Origin: SB25 sp050180705
GTDB lineage: Bacteria; Bacteroidota; Bacteroidia; Bacteroidales; Tenuifilaceae
NCBI GenBank assembly: GCA_050180705.1
Contig: JBFXDX010000017.1
Coordinates: 31,372 to 95,371, forward strand
DNA: 64,000 nucleotides
Direction: 5' to 3'
Shown: piece after piece, positions 44,082 to 54,413 of the stretch
Layout of the letters: every line of letters starts with the position of its first letter
How positions within the stretch are numbered: the first letter of the stretch is position 1
The notes under the pieces: generated by a model
What the model saw: only the letters and a program-made list of their open reading frames with translations
Database searches by the model: none
What the model was told of the DNA's origin: nothing
Program-made: the position numbers and the translations under genes

Positions 44082-45614
44082 TTAGTGCTTAACCATTTTT
44101 CCTGTATGTATAGTTTTTCCTGTAAGTATCCGGTATGAATAGATTCCAGAAGCCCACGTTGTTGTGTTTAACGATAGTTGGTTTGTATCTTTGCAATATT
44201 CCGACTCAATTAGTTGTCCAGTAATATTGAAGATATCAACCCGAATAATATCTTGAGTAGTGAAATCCCATTTTATGGTTGTTTCATTGCTAAATGGATT
44301 GGGAAAGTTGTAAACTATGTAATTTGATGTGAGAATATTATCTTCAATTGCTGTAGGAGTGTAACCATACTCAAAGGCACCTAGGTCGGGAGCCGAGCCA
44401 GCATACGGAGTGCCTATATCTACTCCAGCATTTATAAATTGACTATTTGAGGCTAGTCGAAGGAATGAACTTGTTGGAATTCGACCATTGGCATTGCGTT
44501 CTGCAGTTACCCCTGCAGTGTCAATGCTTTCAAAGTCGGAATTGGAAACCGTGAAGCCTAGCCAACTGTTGGCTTCCTGTACAGTATTTTTTAGGATATC
44601 GGTAGATCCAGGTAAGTATGATATACAATTCTTTACGGTATGAGTTCCTGAGGTTAATGGATCGTTGTAAAGAGCAAAATTGTAGCTCTGATTTCGAAAT
44701 GCAGTGCAGTTATACAAGGTTTGCCCTGCCAAGTTATTGTTTTCGTCGAATCCTTTACCTCCATTGCCCGCATTGTCGAATGCAATACAGTTTTTAACTA
44801 TATGGGGAGTTGCCACGTTGTTTCCGCCCAGCTTAATTCCATTGCCGTTTCCATCAAATTCGCCAGTATACCAAATGTCTATGCCATTTCGAAATGCGTA
44901 GCAACTATCAATTAGTATTGATCCGGTACACATCCACAAATCCCAACCGTCGTCAGAATTGTTCCAAGCACGACAGCCTCTAAATTCGTTACCTGAACCA
45001 ACAGACCATTTTGCGCTAAATCCGTCAGCATTTCCGCCTATTGGTGAATCAAAATTGTAAAAAGAGTCACAATTGAGAATTAGGTTGTTTGATGGGGTAG
45101 TAGCGTTGTCGGACGAACCTCCAGTAATGTGCAGCCCAGTATTGCTACAATTTCGTGTTATGCAGTTTTCTATGATGTTATTATTTCCTGAGATTTTAAT
45201 TCCGTTATGGGGAGCATACCGAATATCGAGTCCTTTTAGGTAGTAGTAGCTGCCACTTATGCTGAATCCATCGTCGGAAGTGCTTGCATTACTCGAAAAA
45301 TCGATAATAACCTTTTCATTTTCGTAGGCCCATATTTTGATGTAATCATTGGCCTGTCCGCTTTTTGTTAAGCTAATTTTTGATGCAGTGGCGTAAGTGC
45401 CTTCTCTTAGGTATAGCGTTCCAATATTTGAACCTAAGGTGCTTACTCCTTTATCGATTGTTTTGAAAGGTTGGCTTTGGGTGCCAGAGTATGAGTCGTT
45501 CCCTGAATCTGCATCGATGTAGTAAATTGTTTGTGAGTTTGAATTGGTTGGAACAATAAGTAGGAAGAGTAGTCCAAATCCCAATGCTTTACCAACATCC
45601 TTCAGTTTATCCAT
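44082..45614 (-). CDS. Pectate lyase, PL9-like, with type IX secretion tail
   Basis: About 510 residues, right-handed beta-helix. The segment GNADGFSAKWSVGSG followed by FRGCRAWNNSDDGWDLWM is the PL9 hallmark that binds calcium. Start chosen at 45614 (MDKLKDVGK) followed by a signal peptide; the frame extends to 45644. The last 75 residues (NPFSNETTIKWDF; DIFNITGQLIES; GIYSYRILTGK) form a Por_Secre_tail-type sorting domain, so export through the type IX system and cell-surface anchoring or release is expected. First gene after the terminator at 45776-45803. Confidence 0.9.
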   Translation of the reverse strand: MDKLKDVGKALGFGLLFLLIVPTNSNSQTIYYIDADSGNDSYSGTQSQPFKTIDKGVSTLGSNIGTLYLREGTYATASKISLTKSGQANDYIKIWAYENEKVIIDFSSNASTSDDGFSISGSYYYLKGLDIRYAPHNGIKISGNNNIIENCITRNCSNTGLHITGGSSDNATTPSNNLILNCDSFYNFDSPIGGNADGFSAKWSVGSGNEFRGCRAWNNSDDGWDLWMCTGSILIDSCYAFRNGIDIWYTGEFDGNGNGIKLGGNNVATPHIVKNCIAFDNAGNGGKGFDENNNLAGQTLYNCTAFRNQSYNFALYNDPLTSGTHTVKNCISYLPGSTDILKNTVQEANSWLGFTVSNSDFESIDTAGVTAERNANGRIPTSSFLRLASNSQFINAGVDIGTPYAGSAPDLGAFEYGYTPTAIEDNILTSNYIVYNFPNPFSNETTIKWDFTTQDIIRVDIFNITGQLIESEYCKDTNQLSLNTTTWASGIYSYRILTGKTIHTGKMVKH

Positions 45615-45775
45615 AATCGTCATAATTATTATTGAGTATAGCATTGAGTGAAAATTTGAATTGATACCAGAATCTATTTCTTAAACGTGAGAGGTGAAAA
45701 TTGTGTTGCTATTCTAAACCATGATGTTGATGACTATTGTTTTTGCAGTTATTAATCAGCTAGTATAAGAATGAT

Positions 45776-45803
45776 AACAAGCCCCGTAGCTACGGGGCTT
45801 GTT
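45776..45803 (-). terminator. Hairpin terminator after susCD unit
   Basis: A 28-bp perfect palindrome (AACAAGCCCCGTAG / CTACGGGGCTTGTT) lies between the DUF4957/5123-like gene and the PL9 gene. The leftward strand continues TTATCATTCTTATAC, only moderately T-rich, so partial read-through into the PL9 operon is possible. Confidence 0.75.
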
Positions 45804-45857
45804 AATCTTAACTTAAAACATAAAAATACACACATCTCTCTATAGTAAACCAACAAA

Positions 45858-47468
45858 TTACTTCCATCTTGGGTCACCTGCAGAGTCCATTCCTGCAAAT
45901 GCTTCATCTAAAAATGTAAACACTCCATTAGTTGGGTCTGTCCATAATGCAGTAGATGCACCGCTATAAGCGGTTAATGATGATGTAATTGAAGCAACCG
46001 AATTTACAAAATCTGAAGTGTAGTATGATTTAGATATTGAAAGGGTCATTAGGTTATTACGAACACCACCTGCATTAATTCCTGTGCTTCCAAAGATACA
46101 ATCACTAAGAGTTATAGTACCAGCCGATGAAGTTGTTGAAGTTCCAAAATCGATTAAATATCTTGCAGTGCTCGATAGCATGGTTTGATCGCAGGTGCAA
46201 TTATCAATTAAGACACTTTCGCAGCCTAAACTATTTCCTATGCTTACAAGCCCACATTGTAAGTTGTAAATTGTAGAGTTTGAAATTTCAATATTTACGA
46301 TTGAAGCCGCAGCATTATTTGCGTTGATAAGTCCATAACTGCTGCTATTTGAGCCAAAATCATTTACGATACAATCATTAACTTCAACAGTGGTAACTGT
46401 TTGATTTGCAGTACCCCTAAGTCTGATTATATGTCGGCCAAGGTGTTCTATCGAAGATCCATTAAATTTTAATTTTGAAAGGGAGCATGCGCTTGATGTG
46501 GATTGATCAACAATACCTGTAATCATGCTAGAAGTCTCATTGTTGATGTATCCAGAGAGTATAATATTTTGGAATACAATTGAGTCAAGAACTGCAGTGC
46601 CAATGTAGAACATTCCATTGGTTGAACTAGCTCCCGTTGCAGGATAAATGGTAGGCATTGAAGCGCTACTAGCACCTTTAATCTTTATATTATTGTTAAG
46701 AACGATTGGGCCTCCTGATATATCTATACCAAAGCTGATTCCTTCTTGTAAAACAACAACGGCGCCAGAACTTGCTCCTGAAATTGCTGTTGCAATATTT
46801 TCGCCATCAGCAACAAAAACATCACCTTCGAGAAGGTATTCCTGAGAACCTCTGGATAATCCATTGTTAAGGACACTGATAACATAAGAACCTTTGCTTA
46901 TACCAGTTACCACTTTTTTCCCGGCAGTTGCCTCACTTGCAGAAATGTCATAAGTAGTTTCTTCTGTTCCTTTTTTCAAAAGTAATTGGCTAACCTCTTT
47001 TCCTGGAGTCCAAGTTATGGATATTGCATCAAGGGCTGTCATGCTAATGCTATATCCATTGAACAAGTTCTCGTGACCAGACTCAAATGACACGCTTGCC
47101 CATTTCGATTCTGTTGTACCTTCTATTGAACTGATGCTTTTAATTCTTGCAGAATATTCAGTATCACCAGCAGGTAAAGTATAGGTGACTGATGTGCTTG
47201 TAGAATTGGTAGTGCTTATCAAATTTGCAGAACTAAAATCAGTACCGATGTAAATTTCAACAACATAGTGGTCGACATTTGTTCCTTCGCTCCATTTGAG
47301 AGTAAGCTCTGTAATATTGGCGATACTTGCTTTGAAGCCAACAGGTGTAAATGCCCTGTCGTAGGAGAGGTCTTCTATAATTGGATCTACATCCTCGCAA
47401 GCATTAAAGCCAATCAGTGCAGAAAACCCTAATATTATTGATAAAAGTATTAATCTATATTTTCTCAT
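45858..47468 (-). CDS. Surface lipoprotein with fibronectin III and DUF4957/DUF5123-like region
   Basis: A 536-residue lipoprotein: signal ending in GFNACEDVDP (lipobox), one or two fibronectin type III-like domains (about 35-200), then a pectate-lyase-like parallel beta-helix of DUF4957/DUF5123 type. It occupies the position after susD where pectin loci encode a glycan-binding surface protein. The frame is open further upstream to 47666, but that would overlap susD by 185 bp; the ATG at 47468, 14 bp after the susD stop, starts the signal peptide directly. No catalytic residues were recognised, so pectin binding is the likely role. Confidence 0.85.
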   Translation of the reverse strand: MRKYRLILLSIILGFSALIGFNACEDVDPIIEDLSYDRAFTPVGFKASIANITELTLKWSEGTNVDHYVVEIYIGTDFSSANLISTTNSTSTSVTYTLPAGDTEYSARIKSISSIEGTTESKWASVSFESGHENLFNGYSISMTALDAISITWTPGKEVSQLLLKKGTEETTYDISASEATAGKKVVTGISKGSYVISVLNNGLSRGSQEYLLEGDVFVADGENIATAISGASSGAVVVLQEGISFGIDISGGPIVLNNNIKIKGASSASMPTIYPATGASSTNGMFYIGTAVLDSIVFQNIILSGYINNETSSMITGIVDQSTSSACSLSKLKFNGSSIEHLGRHIIRLRGTANQTVTTVEVNDCIVNDFGSNSSSYGLINANNAAASIVNIEISNSTIYNLQCGLVSIGNSLGCESVLIDNCTCDQTMLSSTARYLIDFGTSTTSSAGTITLSDCIFGSTGINAGGVRNNLMTLSISKSYYTSDFVNSVASITSSLTAYSGASTALWTDPTNGVFTFLDEAFAGMDSAGDPRWK

Positions 47469-47481
47469 AGCAGTCATTTTT

Positions 47482-49251
47482 TTAGTAACCATAATCGTTA
47501 GATAACATTCCATTGCTTGCATCAATGAAAACTTGCCAAATAGGCCAGAACTGATTTTGGTCGGGGTTGTTTGTGTAGAGCGAGTTGATCTTTGCATCTT
47601 CAAGTTTGGATGGAGCAACATAGGTAACGCTATATGTATAATCTGCAGACATATCTGCGTTTTCACCTCTATTTAACCCGTAGAATTCTAGTGTTTCATT
47701 ATCTGATGCATATCTGGAATAAACAGTTTCGGGTACATCTGCATATTCACCAGTTCTGTTGCGTAGATTATCCATTTTAGTTTTAGCTTCTTCCATTTTG
47801 GATTGTAGCAAATTCCATCGTATTAAAGCTTGTTTACGTTCCATTTCGCCACAGAATTCAAAGCCTTGTTCTTTAACAATTGCCTTAAACATTAGATCTT
47901 TATCGGTTAATGCTGCAACGTAAGCATCAACTTTAGTAGACCAATCGGCAGGATCAAACGCTCTTTGACGTATTTCTTTTAAGTAGGGAGCTGCTGCGCT
48001 TGGTCCATTAATTTCATTTTCTACTTCGGCAAGCATCAGCAGTACCTCGGCATAGCGCATGTAAATTTTATTTACTCCGTCATCGTTAGTTGAGGTTACG
48101 TAACGAGACATCCATTCATAACGCCATTTTCCGAAATACCAGGTGTTTACGCCAACTAACTCCTGTTGTGAAACTTTATTAGTTGCGGTTCCCCATCGGT
48201 AAGGAACACAGGTAACATCTCTACGGGTATCGGCTACATCAAAATCATAGAATACAAATGGTAATGGACCAAAAACGCCGCCTTGAGCTTGGCCTGTATA
48301 TTGGTCAACAGAATTGTGTTTTACTGCATACGTATATAGGTGACGACCACGACCATCAGCAAAAGGTATTTCCCATAACGATTCACCTCCAGCAGTAATA
48401 TCTTCCTCACAGTTCTTTCTCCAAAGTTCTTCAAACGAGTCTTCAAGTTTACCTTTACCAATTACATCTAAGCATTCTTGAAGGGCAATCGGATATAATT
48501 TATCAACGGTTAAGTCTGGATCGTTGCTTCTGCGAATACCATCGGGATACTGTGAGTATCCTGCTGCTGCGAGGCAAAGACGTGCACGGAACGCCTTTAC
48601 AAATGCTTTGTTAATTCTTTCGGTGGTGGTGGTTGCTGAAGTTTCGTTGGGCCATGCAACTAGGGTTGCGGCTTCTTCCAAATCGGCAATAAGTTGCTTG
48701 TAAATAACACCTCTGTCGGATTTAGCAAGATACATTGTTTCTTTTGAAACGGGTTCAAAGCGGGCAACAACATCGCCCCATGCTTTTAGTAGGTCTGCGT
48801 AGTAAACAGCCCTAAGAGTCAGAGCTTCTCCCAGTAATTGCCCCATTTCATTTCCAGGTTCAGGGTTTCCGTATGCACGAATACCTCTAATACACATATT
48901 TGCCCTTTCAATGCCTGCGTACATTTGAGCCCAAACATTGTTTGTGCTATTCATATCTGTATTTGTGGAAGAATTGACATAGCGTGATAAATCGCCACGA
49001 GCACTTGATGATGTGGAGTTCATCCATTCAATATCAGTGTTGGAGCCGTAGTGGGTTAAGAATCGTCCTCGGTATGAGTTAGTTTGCCCCATGGGTTCTT
49101 TAATGCCATCAACTGCCATTTCGGCAAGGGTGACATCTGCAAATATCACAGATTCGTCCAATGTGGATTTTGTTGGAGTATCTAAGTAATCCTCACAGGA
49201 AGTGAATAAAACTGTGAATGCAAATACTGCTATATATGCTATATTTCTCAT
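47482..49251 (-). CDS. susD: SusD/RagB-family outer-membrane glycan-binding lipoprotein
   Basis: A 589-residue SusD-like protein with lipoprotein signal (AFTVLFTSCEDYLDT) and the family features: N-terminal TPR-like helices (NNVWAQMYAGIERANMCIRG), YADLLKAWGDV, and the C-terminal IYMRYAEVLLMLAEVENE. It forms the lid over the SusC channel and binds oligogalacturonides at the cell surface. Encoded 23 bp after susC. Confidence 0.95.
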   Translation of the reverse strand: MRNIAYIAVFAFTVLFTSCEDYLDTPTKSTLDESVIFADVTLAEMAVDGIKEPMGQTNSYRGRFLTHYGSNTDIEWMNSTSSSARGDLSRYVNSSTNTDMNSTNNVWAQMYAGIERANMCIRGIRAYGNPEPGNEMGQLLGEALTLRAVYYADLLKAWGDVVARFEPVSKETMYLAKSDRGVIYKQLIADLEEAATLVAWPNETSATTTTERINKAFVKAFRARLCLAAAGYSQYPDGIRRSNDPDLTVDKLYPIALQECLDVIGKGKLEDSFEELWRKNCEEDITAGGESLWEIPFADGRGRHLYTYAVKHNSVDQYTGQAQGGVFGPLPFVFYDFDVADTRRDVTCVPYRWGTATNKVSQQELVGVNTWYFGKWRYEWMSRYVTSTNDDGVNKIYMRYAEVLLMLAEVENEINGPSAAAPYLKEIRQRAFDPADWSTKVDAYVAALTDKDLMFKAIVKEQGFEFCGEMERKQALIRWNLLQSKMEEAKTKMDNLRNRTGEYADVPETVYSRYASDNETLEFYGLNRGENADMSADYTYSVTYVAPSKLEDAKINSLYTNNPDQNQFWPIWQVFIDASNGMLSNDYGY

Positions 49252-49274
49252 ATTAAATTCTGTAATAGAGTTAA

Positions 49275-52200
49275 TTAAAAGTTAAGGTTAATACCGAACA
49301 GAATTTGCCTGCTCTTAGGGTATGCAGAGTAATCAACGCCGGGGGTTAATCCTGATTTTCTACGTGTAGAAACCTCTGGGTCGAATCCTGAGTAATTTGT
49401 TAGGATGAATACATTATATACAGTAGCATATATCCTACATGATTTAATTTTAACCTTATTTGTGATTTTGTTTGGAAGTGTATAGCCTAACGATAACGTT
49501 TTTAAACGAAGGAATGATCCATCCTCTACGGCCCAAGAACTAAATACTCTTCGGGTTGAGTAGGGCGACCACATGGTGGTTTTTTCATTTAATGCTTCAA
49601 GAGTTGCAGGATCGTTAACCAAATTTCCAGCGGCATCAATATTAGTCCATCTTTTGCCATCAGCCATAACGTCTATCATGTTTCTGTATCGATCGCGAGC
49701 AGTTGTAAATTCAATCTTGTCAGCATTATATACATCATTTCCATAGCTCCAGTTGAAGTTTGCCGATAGGTCAAATCCATGAAAACGGCCATTAATAGTA
49801 AATCCTCCGGTATGCTTTGGATTGGCATTTCCTATCACTACGCGGTCGTTGCTATTTACTGTTCCTGGTGTTTCAGTATCAAGATCTTTCACATTTTTTA
49901 GTTTCATAGCACCTGGGCGTAGAGCATTTGTTCCAATTACAGCAGAATTATCTGCTACTCCTGCTTTTAATATCCAAGTATCAGATCCTGCATCATAGCT
50001 TTCAAAATCGGATACTTCATATCTACCGTCAGCTATGTAACCATACATCTCACCTACAGGATGACCCTCTGCAATCCAGTAATCGTCTCCTATTTCAGTT
50101 GAAGCCCATGTGGAGGCCTGTCCAAAATCTTCCATTATACCCAATGATTTGATTTTGTTTCTATTGAAACTAATATTAAAGTTGAAACTCAAACCGTAGT
50201 CTTTCTTGTCAATGGCAGCCCAATCAAATGAAAGTTCAAGCCCTTTGTTTTGGGTTTTACCCATATTTCGGAATTGAGTGCTATAACCAATTCCTGATAC
50301 GGGAAATTCCATCAATAGATCTTTTGTAGTATTTAAGTATAATTCGGCAGAGCCATTCAGGCGACCGTTAAATAGTCCAAAATCTAAACCAATGTTACGT
50401 GTATAGGTGGTTTCCCATTTTAAATCGGGGTTTGCCATTCTTGTAGACGGAATCCATACAGAGGTTACACCGTTGATATATGTAGTTGTCGCTGATGTGT
50501 ATGCTTGATTCAATTGTCCAGAAAGAATATTATTATTACCAGCGGTACCATAACTTAGTCGTAATTTTAGGCTAGAAAGTACAGATGAGAATTGATTCAT
50601 AAACTCTTCTTCTGATATTCTCCATGCAAGAGCAACCGAAGGAAAATACCCCCATCTATTTCCTTTGGAGAATTTACTTGAACCATCAGCCCGGAACGTT
50701 GCGGATAGAAGGTATCGTTCTTTAAAGTTATAGTTAAGACGACTAAAGAAGGATAGCATATTATCATCAGGGTTGTAGAAATTATCAATTGATTGGGCAG
50801 TTCCCTGTGTGGTTAACTTAAATGCATCCGAAGAGGTGAATGAAGTAGGATAACCATGTATTGTTTCGGTATTCGTAGTTGAGTTTTGAGTTAATGTTTC
50901 CTGTCCTATCAATAGGTTTAGGTTATGATCGGGGAGATCAATTAATTTGTTCAACTCAAAATTAATGGTATTCGTATTTCTGAATCGTTCCTGCTTTGTA
51001 TCAGCCAGAACTGCTGCTGGCATATTTTGTAAGGTTGCAGTTGGGGTGTTTCTTACGTAATAGGTGGTCAACCCATAGAATTGATAATCGAGGTTTGTGT
51101 AATTGTCCAAACCTACTTCAGACTTTAGGGTTAAGTAATCGAATACATTCCATGCTAAACTTGTTCCAATATTAAATATTGTTCTCGTTTGTTCGCGATC
51201 GTTATCTTTAACAGCTTTTATTGGATGTACAAACGAACCGAATAGTTCCTCATCGTCAAAATCGAAAGACGAAGCCCCATTGATTGGAATCGAAGGATAA
51301 AGCATGGCTTGTTTTATTCTTGCATCTTGAGGGGTTGCAGTGCTCTGCTCAATTGCACCACCACCATTAATTTTGGTTTTTGAATAGCGGCCAGAAAATG
51401 ATAGTGTTATTTTTTTATTAGGTTTATGATCCAGTTTTAACGAGAAGTTATCACGTTTGTAGTCGGAGTCTAGCATTATCTCCTTGGTTTGGAGACTAGC
51501 ATAACCAAAGGAGTATTTAAACTTATCGGAGCCTCCATTGATGGTTAAATCATGATTAAAAGTGTGTCCAGTACGTCCAAATAACTGTTCGAACCAATCA
51601 TTCTTAGGTTGATTGTCGTATAAATCGATATCTTGGTAAAGACCAAAAACAGGAGTAAAGCGGTCGTCCAATTCATCGGTAAGCAATGCTCTTTCATATT
51701 GCCATTTTACATAGTCACTAGCACTTATAGTGTTCAGTTTATTGGCGTATTTTTTATATCCAAAGTAAGCGTTGTAAGATACCGATACTTTTCCTTCTTC
51801 TCCACTTTTTGTGGTAATAATAACAACACCATTAGCACCGCGTGCTCCATATATTGCAGTAGAAGAAGCATCCTTTAATACATCAATCGATTGAACCGAC
51901 GAGGATGGAATGTCATTTATACTATTAACAGGAAATCCATCGACTATATATAAAGGTGAGTTGTCCTGTGTTATCGATCCACCACCACGAACGCGAATTG
52001 TTATTTCAGCATCGGGAGATCCTTCGGTTGTGGTTACCTGAACACCAGCCATTTTACCAGAGATCGCTTCAACTGCCGAAGATACAGGTATAGCTTGAAG
52101 GGCTTCACCTTTAACTGAAGCAACAGAGCCTGTAATGTCTTTTTTCTTGGCACTACCATAACCAATAGCGACAACTTCTTCTAGTTGGGTTGTTGCCATT

Positions 52201-52535
52201 ACTAAATCTACATCGATTAATGCTCGCCCTTGGCTACTTACAGTTTGTGTAGTATAACCCAAAAAAGAGAAAACTAAGGTAACATTTCCAGAGGGAACCG
52301 AAATAGAATATTTACCATATGCATCGGTAGCAGCACCCACGGTGGTACCTTCGAGTATCACGTTTACTCCAGGCAATGGTTCTTTGGTCATGCTGTCGTA
52401 AACAGTTCCTTTGACTTCAACATTTTGCGCAAACGTAGGCAAAATGTTAATAAGCATCATTATCAAAACCAGAATGCCTTTTTTCTTCAAAATTGCACTT
52501 GGTTTGAAAAGTGTACTAAAAAAACATTTCATCAT
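49275..52535 (-). CDS. susC: SusC/RagA-family TonB-dependent outer-membrane transporter
   Basis: About 1086 residues. Signal peptide (GILVLIMMLINILPTFAQ), carboxypeptidase-regulatory-like domain (VKGTVYDSMTKEPLPGVNV), a TonB-box-like stretch around LEEVVAIGYG, plug domain (LYIVDGFPV, LKDASSTAIYGARGANGVV), then the 22-strand barrel ending FGINLNF. It imports pectin oligosaccharides with SusD. The frame starts at 52601, but the paired ATGs at 52535/52532 give a normal signal peptide, and the -7 element at 52618-52625 would leave almost no leader for the longer form. Confidence 0.94.
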   Translation of the reverse strand: MMKCFFSTLFKPSAILKKKGILVLIMMLINILPTFAQNVEVKGTVYDSMTKEPLPGVNVILEGTTVGAATDAYGKYSISVPSGNVTLVFSFLGYTTQTVSSQGRALIDVDLVMATTQLEEVVAIGYGSAKKKDITGSVASVKGEALQAIPVSSAVEAISGKMAGVQVTTTEGSPDAEITIRVRGGGSITQDNSPLYIVDGFPVNSINDIPSSSVQSIDVLKDASSTAIYGARGANGVVIITTKSGEEGKVSVSYNAYFGYKKYANKLNTISASDYVKWQYERALLTDELDDRFTPVFGLYQDIDLYDNQPKNDWFEQLFGRTGHTFNHDLTINGGSDKFKYSFGYASLQTKEIMLDSDYKRDNFSLKLDHKPNKKITLSFSGRYSKTKINGGGAIEQSTATPQDARIKQAMLYPSIPINGASSFDFDDEELFGSFVHPIKAVKDNDREQTRTIFNIGTSLAWNVFDYLTLKSEVGLDNYTNLDYQFYGLTTYYVRNTPTATLQNMPAAVLADTKQERFRNTNTINFELNKLIDLPDHNLNLLIGQETLTQNSTTNTETIHGYPTSFTSSDAFKLTTQGTAQSIDNFYNPDDNMLSFFSRLNYNFKERYLLSATFRADGSSKFSKGNRWGYFPSVALAWRISEEEFMNQFSSVLSSLKLRLSYGTAGNNNILSGQLNQAYTSATTTYINGVTSVWIPSTRMANPDLKWETTYTRNIGLDFGLFNGRLNGSAELYLNTTKDLLMEFPVSGIGYSTQFRNMGKTQNKGLELSFDWAAIDKKDYGLSFNFNISFNRNKIKSLGIMEDFGQASTWASTEIGDDYWIAEGHPVGEMYGYIADGRYEVSDFESYDAGSDTWILKAGVADNSAVIGTNALRPGAMKLKNVKDLDTETPGTVNSNDRVVIGNANPKHTGGFTINGRFHGFDLSANFNWSYGNDVYNADKIEFTTARDRYRNMIDVMADGKRWTNIDAAGNLVNDPATLEALNEKTTMWSPYSTRRVFSSWAVEDGSFLRLKTLSLGYTLPNKITNKVKIKSCRIYATVYNVFILTNYSGFDPEVSTRRKSGLTPGVDYSAYPKSRQILFGINLNF

Positions 52536-52601
52536 AAGTATTAGGTTTTTGTTAGGTTTTATTTCAAATTTTACAACATCTACAGTTGCAAACGATTGCA
52601 A

Positions 52602-52956
52602 ATTAATTTGATGGTTTCAAAGTTATTGCATCCATAGCCTGCGGGCTATTCCAATTTTATCATTTTATATACAGTATTTGCTTTTTCTTAAAAAGTGTTA
52701 ACAGACTTTTTCGTGTTCAATCAATCTGTGTGTTTTCAAGAAAAAACAAGAACGTAAAGAATGATAAACGTGCTTTAATTCAAAAAGTAAACACTAAAAC
52801 AAACGATGTAGTTATTAAAGGCAAAATCAATCTTTGGTGCTTAAAAAGGCAAAAACAGAATACTGATGAGCAAATTTTGAATATACGTTAATTCTATATT
52901 GAACTAATTTAGCAAAAATTACATTACGTTAATGTTTTTACTACTAAAAAAGTTAA
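52602..52956. promoter_or_regulatory. Divergent promoter region of susC and GH28 operons
   Basis: This 355-bp gap holds no gene. Leftward, 52625-52618 is TAACTTTG, an exact -7 element, with a short inverted repeat ATAGCC-TGCG-GGCTAT at 52634-52649 just upstream. Rightward, TAATTTAG at 52905-52912 is a weak -7. Direct repeats of TACGTTAAT are at 52884-52892 and 52925-52933, 41 bp apart, close to the GH28 start. AraC-type HTCS outputs commonly bind such direct repeats, so these are candidate sites. Confidence 0.5.
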
Positions 52957-54366
52957 ATGATGAAAATATATGTAAATCGATTAACTGGAAGTTTTACAGG
53001 TTTTACTTTGCTTCTGTTGCTGATTATAGTTGTAGGCTGTAATACTAACCCTAAGAATAGTTTAAAGTCCAATATTGAATTGAATGATATTCTAGCAGAA
53101 ATTAATGCACCTCAGTTTGCTGCTAACAATTACCTTATTACAGATTTTGGTGCCAAAGGCGATAGTGCAACCGATTGTACCTTGGCTTTTAAGAGTGCTA
53201 TTGAAGCATGTAGTGCATCGGGTGGTGGAAGGGTGGTTGTTCCAGAAGGTGTTTACTCAACAGGGGCTATCTACCTAAAAAGCAATGTTAATCTTCATCT
53301 CCAAAAAGGTGCAAGAGTATTGTTCTATACCGATCCAAATCGGTATATGCCAGTAGTTTTTACCCGTTTCGAAGGGGTTGAATGCATGAATTACTCCCCA
53401 TTTATATATTCTTACAACGAGCAGAATGTGGCTATCACAGGTCAGGGGATTCTCGATGGTCAGGCGTCCGATTCTAACTGGTGGTCGTGGAAGGGTTCTA
53501 AGGACAACAAAAATCCTAATCAGAAAGAGGATGTGAACGTGTTGAACAAAATGGGAGAGGATAATGTACCAGTTGCCGAGAGAGTTTTTGGAGCAGGGCA
53601 TTACCTTCGTCCTAATTTCATTCAGTTTTATCAATGCAAAAATATCTTGCTCGATAGCGTTACAATTATTCGGTCGCCGATGTGGAATATACATCCAGTT
53701 TTAAGCGAGAATATCACTGTTCAGAATTTGAAAATCATTAGTCATGGTCCCAATAGCGATGGCTGTGATCCCGAATCGAGCAAAAATGTTCTGATTCAGA
53801 ACTGTTTGTTTGATACTGGCGACGATTGCATCGCCATAAAATCGGGTCGGAATAACGATGGACGAAGAGTTAATGTGGCTAGCGAAAATCTGATTATCAG
53901 AGGCTGTGAGATGAAAGATGGGCACGGAGGTGTGGTAATTGGTAGCGAAATATCGGGATCGTGCCGCAACGTGTTTGCCGAAAACTGTACAATGGATAGC
54001 CCGAATCTTGATAGGGCTTTGAGAATTAAAACCAATTCGGTGCGCGGTGGTGTTGTTGAAAATGTACATTTCAAGAATATTAAGGTAGGAGAGGTAAAGG
54101 AAGCTGTTATTTTAGTATCGTTTCAGTACCAAGAGGGCGATGCAGGGCTATTTACACCTATTGTTCGTGATATTTTTATAGAAAATGTAACCAGCGAAAA
54201 AAGTGATTACGCTCTATTCTTCGATTGTTACGAACGTTCGCCCGTTACTAATATTCATATTGATAATTGCCGATTTAATGGAGTGATAAAGGGCAACATG
54301 ATTAATCATGTAAAAGATCTTCATTGTAACGAGTTTTACATTAATGGTGAACTTTTTAAATTGTAG
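52957..54366 (+). CDS. Polygalacturonase, GH28 family, lipoprotein
   Basis: A 469-residue beta-helix hydrolase with lipoprotein signal (LLLLIIVVGCNTN). All GH28 catalytic motifs are present: NSDGCD (about 266), TGDDCIAIKSG, DGHGGVVIG and the RIKT substrate-binding pair. It hydrolyses galacturonate linkages from homogalacturonan or rhamnogalacturonan oligomers, probably exo-acting in the periplasm or on the surface. First gene of the three-gene rightward operon. Confidence 0.94.
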   Translation: MMKIYVNRLTGSFTGFTLLLLLIIVVGCNTNPKNSLKSNIELNDILAEINAPQFAANNYLITDFGAKGDSATDCTLAFKSAIEACSASGGGRVVVPEGVYSTGAIYLKSNVNLHLQKGARVLFYTDPNRYMPVVFTRFEGVECMNYSPFIYSYNEQNVAITGQGILDGQASDSNWWSWKGSKDNKNPNQKEDVNVLNKMGEDNVPVAERVFGAGHYLRPNFIQFYQCKNILLDSVTIIRSPMWNIHPVLSENITVQNLKIISHGPNSDGCDPESSKNVLIQNCLFDTGDDCIAIKSGRNNDGRRVNVASENLIIRGCEMKDGHGGVVIGSEISGSCRNVFAENCTMDSPNLDRALRIKTNSVRGGVVENVHFKNIKVGEVKEAVILVSFQYQEGDAGLFTPIVRDIFIENVTSEKSDYALFFDCYERSPVTNIHIDNCRFNGVIKGNMINHVKDLHCNEFYINGELFKL

Positions 54367-54413
54367 ACATTTAAAAGGAGATTTAAGTAGCAATATAATT
54401 TATCAATGATAGA

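Noticed and set aside
47469..47666. Upstream extension of the DUF4957/5123-like protein frame into susD
   Set aside because: It overlaps susD in another frame and precedes a proper lipoprotein signal that starts at 47468.
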